DNA from: Megalonaias nervosa
Lineage: Eukaryota > Mollusca > Bivalvia > Unionida > Unionidae
Direction: 5' to 3'
Length of the DNA: 64,000 nt
NCBI GenBank assembly: GCA_016617855.1
Contig: JAECUM010001739.1
Coordinates: 1 to 64,000 of the forward strand
Of the stretch, positions 20,213 to 30,849 are shown in pieces; within the stretch, counting starts at the first letter, position 1; the number at the start of each line of letters is the position of its first letter. The notes under the pieces are model-generated. The model was not told where the DNA came from and searched no databases. It worked only from the letters and a program-made list of their open reading frames with translations. Position numbers and translations under genes: made by a program.

Positions 20213-21117
20213 GGGGCTGTAGAATCTAATCTATAGATTGGAGGTCTACCAGTGGATCTAACCACACCAGAAATTGTATGTGTAGTCACACTCCAGATAG
20301 GATCGGTTGCTCTTTTTTTACCACCTTCAAGTTCACCAGGTTCGTATAAATATCTTACAATTACATTACCTAATACTGGTTGAGGTTGATGTCTGTCATC
20401 ACTGCGGGGTATATATTTTTTTGTGATCGCATTAGAAGGTTTCATGGAAGTTGAACGAGTAATTTCGTTATTTAATGCAGCTATCACACTTGGTAACCTC
20501 GCAACCCATTCACGAGATCTCTCACCGGACTTAAAGTCAGTAGATATTTCCTTTGCATATTGGTATCCAAATAACCGCTCGGCAAGTGTTCGATTAAATC
20601 GTTCAACAATTGCCTGATCACGATGAATTTCAGCGTGTCCTCGTCTGATTTTAACGTTACGTTTCTTCATCAACGATGATACTGTATCAAGAAATTCTTT
20701 GCCAGGATCAATCTGTAATAACTGTGGCCATCGCAAAGGTCCTCGCTGATAAATTCGTTCAAACGCAGATGCAACTTCAAACGCTGTCTTTGTTGATAAT
20801 GGTTCAGCTTCTTTATATCTACTTGCAACGTCAACGACAGTTAATGCGTATTTGTATGTGCGTGATTGACGTTTACCAATTTTAATGGTATCGTGTGGTA
20901 AAAATAAAATATCTGCTTGATGAACCTCATTAGGGACGCTGACATCAAAATGTGAATATTGAATATTTTTAGGTGGTGGTAGATAAATTTGCCATATTGC
21001 CTGTCGTGCTAACCACGCTGCAGCAACAGAACGTGAAACTTTTGCTGCTTCAGATAATTTAGTAATAGCTGATCTACCTCTCCAATATCCTCTTGGGCTA
21101 TAATAAATGGATTCCAT
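20137..21117 (-). CDS. Retroviral-type DDE integrase of Polinton class
   Basis: Intact, 326 residues, minus strand. An N-terminal helical segment (SEAAKVSRSVAAAWLARQAI) precedes the catalytic core. The three acidic residues are Asp69 in HQADILFLP, Asp137 in LLQIDPGKEF and Glu172 in DQAIVERFNRTL, with the last two 35 positions apart as in retroviral integrases. VVDVASRYKEAEPL supports the fold. The C-terminal part ends in an SH3-like pattern (RPPIYRLDS, RGFVREQLQVIP). No chromodomain is evident. It joins the element ends to host DNA and makes the short target duplication. Its 3' end overlaps the convergent replication gene by 76 bp. Confidence 0.92.
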   Translation of the reverse strand: MESIYYSPRGYWRGRSAITKLSEAAKVSRSVAAAWLARQAIWQIYLPPPKNIQYSHFDVSVPNEVHQADILFLPHDTIKIGKRQSRTYKYALTVVDVASRYKEAEPLSTKTAFEVASAFERIYQRGPLRWPQLLQIDPGKEFLDTVSSLMKKRNVKIRRGHAEIHRDQAIVERFNRTLAERLFGYQYAKEISTDFKSGERSREWVARLPSVIAALNNEITRSTSMKPSNAITKKYIPRSDDRHQPQPVLGNVIVRYLYEPGELEGGKKRATDPIWSVTTHTISGVVRSTGRPPIYRLDSTAPQRGFVREQLQVIPEDTQLPPHTIT

Positions 21118-21121
21118 TATA
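21118..21121 (-). promoter_or_regulatory. TATA fused to ATG, integrase gene
   Basis: On the minus strand TATAATG contains the integrase start at 21117. The phospholipase gene ends 16 bp upstream on the same strand. Confidence 0.45.
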
Positions 21122-21133
21122 ATATTTATATAA

Positions 21134-21634
21134 TTAATTACCAGCCCCTAACATTATTTTACTTTTCATGGCAGATTTTACTAGAAAACTAGCTAATTTA
21201 TCTCTGACAGATTTATTAGGTATAGAATTTAATGCATGAATCAATTTTACATCTGCGAGATGCCTTTGTTGTAAATCTTTACTTTTATACGCAACATCAT
21301 GAACATGACACGCTTTATCAATCTTATTTACTGGATACTCTCCTGGTCTTGGTTGATCTTGATCATCAAGTCGGATGTCAAGTCGGGTTCCAGGACCACA
21401 ATAATTATATCCTGGTAAGTGTTTTTCCCCCGGATATTTAGCCCACGGAGTTCCTGGTAATTTTCCTAATAAAGCGGCTATATCTCCACCTGTCTTTGTT
21501 TTAACAAATTTGTATTTCTTGGTACCACATTTTACACATTTGCCCGTCAGAGCACGTCGTTTATTTTTTGTTGTTATTGTAGTTAATTCAGCAGTGGGTG
21601 TAGACGTCCTACACCGAACACAATATAGACTCAT
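21134..21634 (-). CDS. Zinc-ribbon plus parvovirus-type phospholipase A2 protein
   Basis: Intact, 166 residues from ATG 21634. The frame is open upstream into the ATPase start region, but 21634 carries the TATA-type context. Cys5, Cys8, Cys33 and Cys36 form an N-terminal zinc ribbon. A phospholipase A2 core follows, with the calcium loop YNYCGPGT (residues 76-83) and the catalytic pair His112-Asp113 in HVHDVAYKSKD. A helical, basic C-terminus ends it. Such domains are known from parvovirus VP1 and from Polinton/adintovirus capsid-associated proteins, where they breach endosomal membranes during entry. The gene lies between integrase and ATPase, 12 bp from the divergent ATPase start. Confidence 0.85.
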   Translation of the reverse strand: MSLYCVRCRTSTPTAELTTITTKNKRRALTGKCVKCGTKKYKFVKTKTGGDIAALLGKLPGTPWAKYPGEKHLPGYNYCGPGTRLDIRLDDQDQPRPGEYPVNKIDKACHVHDVAYKSKDLQQRHLADVKLIHALNSIPNKSVRDKLASFLVKSAMKSKIMLGAGN

Positions 21635-21646
21635 ATTATTTATTAT
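21635..21646. promoter_or_regulatory. 12-bp bidirectional start region
   Basis: ATATTATTTATTAT separates two divergent start codons, 21634 on minus and 21647 on plus. Both strands read as TATAAT-like sequence right up to ATG, and no room remains for a conventional upstream promoter. Confidence 0.5.
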
Positions 21647-22318
21647 ATGGATATAATTGACTTTTCGGCGACACGAAAACAGGAGCCAGTGAAACATCAT
21701 TCAGCATTACCAAATTCGATAAGGATGATTATAATAGGTCCGTCTGGATCAGGTAAAACACAACTATTATTAAATTTAATAATGAGATGGTTGAGATGGG
21801 ACAAACTGTATTTAGTAGCACCATCCGTAGATGATCAACACTGTTACGAAGTACTTAAAGATTTTAATGAAAATGCAAAATTGCTGAATGAAGACGGTAA
21901 TGATGTTGTTGATTTTATCACCGATATTGATGAGGCTCCATCTGTAGATGACCTAGATGGATTTATTGATAATTTAGTGGTGTACGATGATGTTATGTTG
22001 GACAGACAAACAAATCCAGCTAGAATATTTTCTCGAGGTAGACACAAGAATACAGATGTTATATACGTCACTCAGAGATATACACAAATACCTAAAGTGA
22101 TCAGAGACAACTGCAATATTTTAGTAATGTTTAATGGAGTAGATAATTATACTTTACAAAATATTTATTATACTTGGTGTTCAGGAGATATAGATATGAT
22201 GAAGTTCAGAAACTTTTTTGCTCAAGCACAAGCTGTTCCGTTTGGATTTATTACAATAAATTTACATGATCCAAGATCTAGATATCGTATAGGTGTAGAT
22301 AAAATCTTTGGTCCTTGA
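21647..22318 (+). CDS. A32-type genome-packaging ATPase
   Basis: Intact, 223 residues. Walker A GPSGSGKT lies at residues 31-38 and Walker B VVYDDVML at about 111-118. A sensor-like segment follows (DVIYVTQRYTQIPKVIRD, then NILVMFNG) and the family's C-terminal RSRYRIGVDKIFG. This is the FtsK/HerA-superfamily ATPase that pumps DNA into capsids in Polintons, adintoviruses and larger relatives. Its stop codon is 16 bp from the inner edge of the right terminal repeat, the same layout as in element A at the start of the window. The full length is normal for the family. Confidence 0.92.
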   Translation: MDIIDFSATRKQEPVKHHSALPNSIRMIIIGPSGSGKTQLLLNLIMRWLRWDKLYLVAPSVDDQHCYEVLKDFNENAKLLNEDGNDVVDFITDIDEAPSVDDLDGFIDNLVVYDDVMLDRQTNPARIFSRGRHKNTDVIYVTQRYTQIPKVIRDNCNILVMFNGVDNYTLQNIYYTWCSGDIDMMKFRNFFAQAQAVPFGFITINLHDPRSRYRIGVDKIFGP

Positions 22319-22334
22319 TAAAATCAAGGATTAC

Positions 22335-22602
22335 AGCAGCAGGCAAGGTGAACGACAAAAATTGAGTGACCCGCCGAGTAAACTAAACGCATTATAACAG
22401 AAAAAACAAAAAAATCAAAAATAAAATAACAAAAATGAGCTAAACCAAACGATTTATTATTCGTTTTTCAAACTATACGGTAATAATAAAAGTTAAGAGG
22501 TTCGGTTTAGCGTTATTGACCTTTTTTTCAGCCCCTGTAGGAACCTTATGTTTTAGACAAATGACGATTCAGACAAGTGGTCTGTTCACCTTGCCTGCTG
22601 CT
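22335..22602. repeat. Right terminal inverted repeat of the Polinton
   Basis: 268 bp, inverted with respect to 6507-6775. The inner edge is AGCAGCAGGCAAGGTGAAC and the outer edge is its exact inverse GTTCACCTTGCCTGCTGCT, so the repeat itself has inverted ends. Confidence 0.95.
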
Positions 22603-22607
22603 AGTTG
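22603..22607. other. Right target-site duplication (AGTTG)
   Basis: An exact repeat of 6502-6506, directly abutting the outer CT of the terminal repeat. Confidence 0.75.
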
Positions 22608-23480
22608 GATGTGTTTCGCCTCTGGAAGAGTGCACCGTGTATGTTACAACAACAAAGACCGAGGTTTCTCCGATTGTGACTTTTCTCCATACGGCTCGAT
22701 ATTGTTCCATATGAACGAAAGTAATTCAAAATATAGAGTGCAAAGGACAGTTTTTTTTATGCACAAAATTTAATGCCATATTCACTTGCTTAGTATAACA
22801 AAGTCATTAAAATGCACAAGTGAAGTAAAAAAAGGTCGATGTTTTAGGATAGCTATATTAAAACAAAGCATAAGAATATTATTCACCAGAGAAGTCAATG
22901 GCAGTTCATAACAAAAGAAGTTTATGCATCCCAACCCCAAATTTATACCTGCATTTTTAATCTCCCAAGGTATTTTTTGACACCATGTGATGTTCACAGT
23001 GTAAACACAAGCCATTTTCCTAGGTGATAATTCTGCAACACATTGAGTACAAAACAGGTTGATCAAATTCAAAATAGTTGCTGTCCAAGCAGGTTTTGAG
23101 ATGAACCCACATATTGACTGCTGTGGGTTGCTAGCTCTTCTTCCTAGCCGAATATTGGTATATCACTGTCCACATACTGTCAAGTAACTATGGGAGGTGT
23201 ACATGCCTCACACTAATTTCAAGAATAACACAAGCACGAAACACCTAGTTCACCAGTATAGCTATATCTTCTACTAGTAAACAATAACGGCTGAAAAAGT
23301 CACACTATAGCCTTAAGTTTAAAAAGATGTGACAGGGGCCAATTTGCGAAACTATCCCCTGCCACAATTGTTCTCAACGTTGACGAAATATGTCCGAGAT
23401 TTCTTTCTCGACTTGATGGAGTAGGCCAATGGTGTTCTGATTGTTAATTAGTCCCTAACAAATATACATGAATCACTTAG

Positions 23481-23560
23481 TACAGTGTATATGCTAGAAG
23501 TACAGTGTATATGCTAGAAGTACAGTGTATATGCTAGAAGTACAGAGTATATGCTAGAAA
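23481..23560. repeat. 20-bp tandem repeat, four copies
   Basis: Four units of TACAGTGTATATGCTAGAAG. The first three are identical and the fourth differs at two bases. Confidence 0.95.
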
Positions 23561-23989
23561 CCTCCTTGTAGTCGAATGGAAGTAATAATCCTTTACGTGA
23601 AATACTGTTTTTCAAAACACATCTTTCTGATAAACGATTTCAGATTTTTTAATAAAAATAGTCCAAGAAGTCATTGGTTTAGTCTACAAATATTCTGCAT
23701 CACCCTTACAGTACCCCTTTATATAAAAATCATCTCCCCAAAGCAACAACAAATGCAAAATAAATCCCCCCCTCCCCAAAAAAAACCTCCATATAAAAGT
23801 GACTTTAACAGGCATCTATACCAATCATTCATTTCGACCACATCCATTTTGTAAAATCAGTCCATGCGTTTTGGGAAATTAGTGTTGACAACCTTTTTCT
23901 AAAACTTGACATCTTAATATTTAACCTTTAGCCATGATTTGTCTAAATATTAGCAAGTGGTATAAAGGAAAAAAATTACTCCGCACCAG

Positions 23990-24126
23990 TGTCACCCCCA
24001 TGGACCTCCTTCCTGCACAAAAATTCAAAACTTTTATAGACAGTCATGTGCGATAACTCACGGTGATACCCACATGGACCTCGTTCCTGCACAAAAATTC
24101 AAAAATTGTATAGACAGTCATTTTGG
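23990..24126. repeat. 70-bp tandem duplication
   Basis: Two copies of a unit containing TTCCTGCACAAAAATTCAAA and TATAGACAGTCAT, starting near 23995 and 24066, with a few substitutions between them. Confidence 0.8.
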
Positions 24127-25744
24127 TGTCACCCCCTCTGATGGTGTCACCCGGTGCGGTCCACACCCCACACCCCGCACTACATAGTGACACCACTGCT
24201 CCGCACCTACACTAAATTCTTGTTTAGCATATACAATTTTAGTAATATCCAAAGATCAATTTTTGAACAAAAAAGAATGATGAAAGATTTGGTTTATAAC
24301 AATTACCGTTTCTAAATAAAATTTAATACAATAGGCATACGAAGAAAACAAAATTCTTACTGTACATCTGCAAAAATCTTTTATTTCACTTAGAATAGTT
24401 TCAATTAATGGACAAATTTCGTCCTAAAACATTACTTCTAAAACTATCCCTTTTGGCACATATTTTTTTAGGACACTTTTCCAATAGGAGCCAGAAGAAA
24501 ATATTACTGTTTATTCAAAACCACCATTGATTTCTTTCAAATTTCAATAAAATCCTTCAAATAGTTTGCGATGACAATGTATTCTGAAATATAATTTCTC
24601 AAAATATGCCGTTTTAGGAAATTTTCCTTCTCGAATTTGCAAATACTAATCCAATGAAAAAGTAAAACATTATTGCGCATTTCCATCAATCATTTATTTT
24701 CTCTATACTTTTTCACTCTAACCATAATGGTAGCTTAAGAGTAAAAAAAAAAAACCCATCCCCCAAAATTAATTCCCCATGTGACACGTGTTTTGACATT
24801 TTAAACAAAGTTTCAAAACGTGATCCCGAGGAAACAAATAAAACCTCAGTTAGCATCTTCACTATCTACATATTTAGCTAAAACGCTTAGAAGAAATCCC
24901 CAAAATGCAGATTAGAAAAAAAAGTAAAGTCAGGCTTGACCCTAAAACTTGATTTGTCAGAATCCCATCTGTTGGGAAAGTTTTTTTTAGACGAATATCA
25001 AACACTCAGGCTTTAGAATAAAAGAAGAATTTTATTATATAGCAAAAAGTTGATGAAATCCATAAAGGTTTAATAATATAATTCAAGCAACGTGGGAAAA
25101 GAGGCGATAACAAGGTGATGAACTTCGAATAATAACCACAGTTCGATAATTTCTACAATTTTCTAAAAGAACTCTTCCTGTAATTGTCGTGAGGGGAAAA
25201 GGCGAATTGTTATTATGCATCTACTCCAGTCATTTAGGTAAAAGGAATAAAACTTTGAAGCAATTATTTTAATTTCTTCTGAATACATCTTTCCTTATTA
25301 TTTTCTCCTAAAAGGAATGATCAAGAAAAGGACTAGCCCATCCTGTATATCTTCTCTAACCACCTTGCTAATAAATTATCCAAGTAGTTTATGAGGAGAC
25401 TCGAAGACTAGCTTCAATCCAATTATATTAATTATTCAAATGTTCTTTTTTAATAATCTTTCAATACATTTCTCAAACTGAGCCAGAAAAATAAGACTCC
25501 TGATCTCCCCCCCCTAAAAAAAAAATAACAGCAAAAATCAGCAATTATTGCTCATCTACGCTGCCTGTTTATTTTGTGTACAAAACTTTAATACTGTCGT
25601 TCCAAGCATTTAACAGAAAAGATGAGGACTAACTTTCTTCAAACTTGACTTTTGTGAACAAGTAGCTTACTTTATTGCTGATATTTCGAGACATTTTCCC
25701 AGATAAGTTAGAGTAAGATTAAAAGTCCAACCCCATCATGCCTC

Positions 25745-26190
25745 TGCACCAACAATAGATTTAGCTTATTACACATCTTTGCCAACCATTTATTTAGCTT
25801 ATCACACATCTTCGCCAACCATAAATTCATTTTATCACACATCTTTACCAACCATTTATTTATCCTATCTCACATACACAACAACTATTTATTTAGCCTA
25901 TCACACATGCACAACAACTATTTATTTAGCCTATCACACATGCACAACAACTATTTATTTAGCCTATGACACATCTACACCAACCATTTATTTAACCTAT
26001 CAGTCACACATGTACACCAACCATTTATTTAGCTTATCACACATCTACACCAACCATTTGTTTATCCTATCAGTCACACATGTACACCAACCATTTTTTA
26101 ACCTATCAGTCATGTATCAACAACAACCGATTATTTAGCCCGTCACACATCTACACCAACCATTTATTTAGACTATCACGCATCTACACC
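25745..26190. repeat. 30-35 bp minisatellite
   Basis: More than a dozen imperfect units built on CCATTTATTTAGCCTATCAC and ACATCTACACCAA. Near 25860-25980 the period is exactly 30 bp, which creates a long but meaningless open frame with a 10-residue repeat. Confidence 0.9.
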
Positions 26191-26700
26191 AATATATACA
26201 TAAGTAGAATACAAATTTGAAATAAAATTCACCAGCTGCTTAGAAGTGATAACAAACATTTTAAATCTTGATTTCTCCACACAAAAATGCTTATTTCTTT
26301 TTAAAGAAAAGAGGAGACAAAGCAAAAACATTCAGACCTTTTGCAGATACACACCAACTATTAAATTAGCTTACAAAGTCTAAAAAAATCTACTAAAAGG
26401 AATTAAATAATGAAGGGGGAAATAGACACGAAAGACAGTATCAAAATAGGTGAACCTTGCATATGTTTTGTTTCGGCGTCCGAAAAGCACAAGTGTATAA
26501 AATAAATAATAAAGGAGGGTAAATGCACGATTTCCTTATTTAGAAACCAATTGCATTTCGGGGCTGAAGACCAAGGACGGAAACGTTAAAGCAAACTAGA
26601 ATGATGTAAGACCTGAAGCAATTATATCCTGGTAAAGGTGCAGAGAAGGCAGTAAAGGAAATATTTTATGAAGAATTTGTAGCTGGACACTGAAAATTAT

Positions 26701-26736
26701 TTACTACTACTGCTACTACTACTACTATTGCAAATG

Positions 26737-26819
<83 letters not shown>

Positions 26820-26842
26820 AAAGAGAAGAAGAAGAAGAAGAA
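26701..26842. repeat. Compound trinucleotide microsatellite
   Basis: (CTA)n, then (TAA)n, then (GAA)n runs in succession. Confidence 0.95.
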
Positions 26843-29639
26843 CGTTTTGCAAAGAGTCATAGAAAATTTTACATGTGCGTTCTATATATGTCCCCTCTTG
26901 GTTAGACTCAGTCAGTGATACTTCAATGGACTCAGCTATATGTTTATGTCAGATGTGGTGATGGACGAATTTCACATTGATTTTATTGCGAATGTAACTT
27001 TTGTGATTATTCATTCATATTTTGATAGGAGGGTTTCGCTGACATATAGGGTGGCACCGATTTTGCTTCTCGGGAGATAGATTACAATTTTGGCTCGATA
27101 TCTTAACTTCCATTGTACAGCTAATGTCTGTGGATGAACTACGGAACGATTTGGGTGGGATTTTTTTTCTTTTTTTTTTTTTTGCATGTACTTGCAGATT
27201 ACTTGTTGCAACTGTCTATGGAATGCTTAAGTTAACTTTTTTGTTTGTTTTTTATTTGCAGAGGGAACTTTTATCGAGGGTTCTAGTTTTGTTCATAGCT
27301 TGTCAGTGAATTTCCTTGGCCTCTTGGTCTCTTTTCAAGGCTTAGCGGATTGGAGCAGATGCTTTTGGTCCAAATGAAAAAAAGTTTTATTACGTGCTCG
27401 GAGTGACAGCTGATGTGGAGTTTATATTGGATATAGTCAGCTGGTTTACAATACAGATGAATTTCTATGTTCCCCTTTGATAGGGTAAATTGGGTATCCA
27501 AAAAGAAATAGGACCTGCTGGATGACTATGATGTCAGTTTAATTATTGGGTGGTATGCTTGACGAATTCAAGGAATATATTGAAACTGTCGACCGTTTCT
27601 ATCCATTTTGATTCAATGAATCTGCGCTAGTTTAGAGGCCTGCCTCATTAAGGAGCCATTGTTCGAGTCTTCATATTAAAGCACTGACCTACGAAAGGTA
27701 TGATTTTATTATCCGTTGATTAGCAAGAAGTGCTGATTGTTAAAAACAAAGAGTTCTACTTTAGAACATGGTTCAAAAATTTGACAAATAATCATGATTA
27801 GACCGACTATCCAATACTTCTCTGCAGTCTGGATTCCGTCCTTGAGATGGATGTTGGTATATAGGAACATGAAGCCATAAACAAGGAGGAGAGTGTCGTC
27901 TGGAAGGTTTGTTAACGTAGTCTGTCGTATCTTGAATGTATAGAGGCATTTTTTTTTCTAAGAAAGGGCAAAGGTTAAATTCAACGAATACATATTTTAC
28001 GTTAGTCGCTTCATCATGCACTGAAGTTACTAAACACTTAACATTGCCACACGTCTTAAAACAAGAGAATTTTCGAATACCCAGATGTATTAGGGCTAGT
28101 GGGTGTGGGGTTATTTTTGTTTTGGGCTTTTTTCTTCTTAATGTTACAAAATAAAGCACATTAGGAAAAAAGTAAGCCCATATTGCACATCTTCATTTAC
28201 AATGATTTAGTACAAACGAAAGTCCAGTGCAATCAATCCTGAAGAAGGTAGACGACTTTTAAAAGAAAATTTAACTTAAACTAGGCGAAGAAATAAACAA
28301 GCAAATAACAAACAAAAAGAAACATTGCTCATTTACAGCAACCGTCAGTGAAACCTTTCAATCAAGTCAAACTATGAAGCGAAGCGATGACAATTTACTT
28401 ACTCACACTTTGAAGTTAAACTTCGCAAATACTTTTTCTTGCGACGTATCAAAATATGTCCGAAAACGTGAGAAAACAGAAAACTGTAAAAATTTACTGC
28501 GGACCTACACCACCAAGTCCTGAAGAAGCGACTGCAAGTCTCTTCCTATAAAATGACGTCTCAATGAGACCTTTATTGTCCCTCTAAACTGAAACTGTGA
28601 CAGCCTTCTAACCTTTTGTGCATATAAATCAAAGACATAAGGCATATATAGCCTATACAGCTTCAATAAATGTCGCTACGATACTACGGGGCAGAAAAGA
28701 TAACAAACTTCATGTTACTGAATAACTTCTCAGTATATTTTTAAGGGATAGTTTGGAAGGGGGGGGGGGCATTGGTTCAGATAACTCGAAGATTTTTTAG
28801 GGCGACTTTAAATGTTAATCGTGGGGAAGTTTTAGAACATTAAATTGTCAGCAGAAATCGGAAGGGGGGGGGGAGCCGACTCAGGGGATCTTTCGTTGGA
28901 GGAAATTTTGGGCACAGTGGCGATCGCGAGTACGAGTATTGCTGATGAAAGTCTCGCCGAGACGAGGTTGGGCACTATAGGGATCTTCGTTGCTAGGCGA
29001 TTTTCAGGACGGGTAAAGTGCTTTGCCTAGGACGAGGTGCCTTAAGGAGGTGAAGTGTTGCGGAAACGAGTATTGAAAGGTGCGGGTCGGGTCGTAGCAG
29101 CTCTTGAAGACGAAAATTAGTAGGGAAGGTAGGCCTGGGCGAGAAATCCAGCAAGGAGACAGGTATCACCGCCTGTATGTTCTCACATGGTGTGGGTTTT
29201 CCTCATTACTGCAGCGCACGCACGTCACTTCAGGATAGAACATTCCCTCAGGTCCACTAAAACTGAAAATGCCGGGATATGAATTTCGATACCCGTGTCC
29301 AGCGTCTTCCCGGTTTTGCTACTACATGCAGAATGAATCGGATTTTTCTGCAAAGACGAGTTTGAATAGCACATTGTTCCGTTTGTTGCCGACAGGCTTT
29401 TTGATTTGTATTGCTGCTGTGGAGGAGGCTAGCGTTGTCGTGGAAGCAGCTTGACTAGTATCTCATGATTTCGAAGCGAGTTTCCATACATAGATGGCTC
29501 CTTGCAGAGGATACCCCAACGGCTTTCCCTGCTTGAGAAAATTATGGATATACAGCATCTGGTTGTTGCTTTTTTATTCGTCTTGCTTGCTATTGTTTTA
29601 AATGTCACTAGCTCGCCCACCCAGCTCTTCGATGTGACC

Positions 29640-29810
29640 GGCGAAGCTCTCCAACTCATCACGTTCTTTATCTGTGACGGACAGGGCTCGTATTTGGTTC
29701 GTCAGAGTTAGATACCTGACGTAAAAGTCGACGGCGCTCTGCGCTATCAGAGTTCGGCTGCGAGCGCTCGCAGTCACGCCTTTAGGCAGAGTCCTTTAGT
29801 CACCCTGAAG
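29640..29810 (-). pseudogene. Short coding-like relic, unknown
   Basis: On the minus strand about 60 codons without a stop read as a charged helical protein (QSAVDFYVRYLTLTNQIRAL, then KERDELESFAGHIEEL). The composition recalls the N-terminal part of retroelement Gag proteins, but no diagnostic motif is present. A stop follows near 29600 and no start is assigned. Confidence 0.3.
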
Positions 29811-29822
29811 AGCCAGAAGTCC

Positions 29823-30112
29823 CCGAGAGAATCCAGACTCGTCTCGACGAGGTTCCATCAGCAACACTCCCAAAGCATCACATGACTAACGATAAAAGTC
29901 ATCCAAAAGAACTCTCTAGGTTAACAAAACCCAGCAAAATCTGTCCTGTCCCCTGACGACCAAGCCTCCGAGAGAATCCAGGCTCGTCTCAACGAGACTT
30001 CCATCAGCAACACTCCCAAAGCTTCACATGACTAACGATAAAATTCATCCCAATAAACTCTCTAGGTCAACAAAACCCAGAAAAATTTGCCCTGTACTCC
30101 TTCCCGCGACGA
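29823..30112. repeat. 145-bp tandem duplication
   Basis: Two copies start at 29823 and 29968 with CCGAGAGAATCCAG, sharing CCATCAGCAACACTCCCAAA and CACATGACTAACGATAAAA. A degenerate inverted version of the core (CTCGTCTCGGCGAGACTTTC on the minus strand) appears near 28940-28970. Confidence 0.8.
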
Positions 30113-30429
30113 ATTACGTCTCCATCGATACCAAGTCAGATGAATGAGTAACATTAACTCCCGGACAAGTTGGACTTTACTGTATATTTAAAATTACTGT
30201 ATATGTATCACTCGAACTTTCAGTAACAATCATTTTGGCAGAACGAGAAAAGAATCCTTGACACGCTTATTCCTCAACAAATATAACTTGAAAATACCCT
30301 TTTTTGAAACGTTTTCACTAAACTGACCAAAGTGAAGCAAAGGAAAAAGTAAAACGTTTTCAAGAAAAATACTCTCTCAAAAATTTAGGCAATTAAAAAA
30401 TTAAAACCTTTCTAAAGATTTTTTGAACC

Positions 30430-30495
30430 ATAGTGGCTCATTGGCTAAGTTGTTGCCATAGTGACCAGAAGGTCCCAGGTTTGATTCCCGAATCG
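30430..30495 (+). repeat. tRNA-derived SINE head
   Basis: An A-box-like TGGCTCATTGGC near 30434 and a B-box-like GGTTTGATTCC at 30478-30488 have tRNA spacing. There are no proper tRNA arms. Probably the promoter part of a SINE. Confidence 0.5.
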
Positions 30496-30849
30496 TTAAC
30501 AATATGTGTCAATGGGTAAGATTAGAGCTGTTAATCTATATAAAACTTAAGTCGAAATCGTGAGAACCACAGCCGTTAGTATTCGTACATTAGGCATACA
30601 CTCCGAGCACCGCTTTCTTGTTAACGAGATAATGGGAAAGCGGGTATTACCTTGGTTATCGGTGAGGGTGGAACTTGTCTATTGTCTGTCTGTGCTTTGG
30701 TTGTTCGCACCGTTTCGATTTACGAAAATCACTAAGTACCAAATTTATTTTCATTTCTAATATGTCACAGTATTACTCCCTCAACAAAACACTCCACAAA
30801 ATATTCATGCTGGTTAAATTCGATCAGTCAATATTGACATTACAGAATG

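Larger units (their letters stand above)
6507..22602 (+). mobile_element. Polinton/Maverick-class element, 16.1 kb, nearly complete
   Basis: The element is bounded by 268-269 bp inverted terminal repeats and a matched 5-bp duplication. It has the hallmark Polinton set: a DDE retroviral-type integrase, A32-type packaging ATPase, adenain-type cysteine protease and double jelly-roll capsid protein. It also has minor virion proteins, a fibre and a phospholipase A2. The classical protein-primed polymerase is absent. A fused polymerase-helicase-HNH gene stands in its place. Virion genes lie left of a non-coding centre (14217-15303) and replication/integration genes lie right of it. Several genes carry small frameshifts, so this copy is probably no longer autonomous unless some of those are assembly errors. 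Confidence 0.95.

Noticed and set aside
25779..26138. 119-residue open frame with a 10-residue repeat
   Set aside because: Produced by the 30-bp minisatellite. The unit length is divisible by three, and there is no start context or domain.
28845..29454. Two short plus-strand open frames in a less AT-rich patch
   Set aside because: No recognisable domain, and part of the patch matches, inverted, the 145-bp repeat at 29823. Probably repeat DNA.
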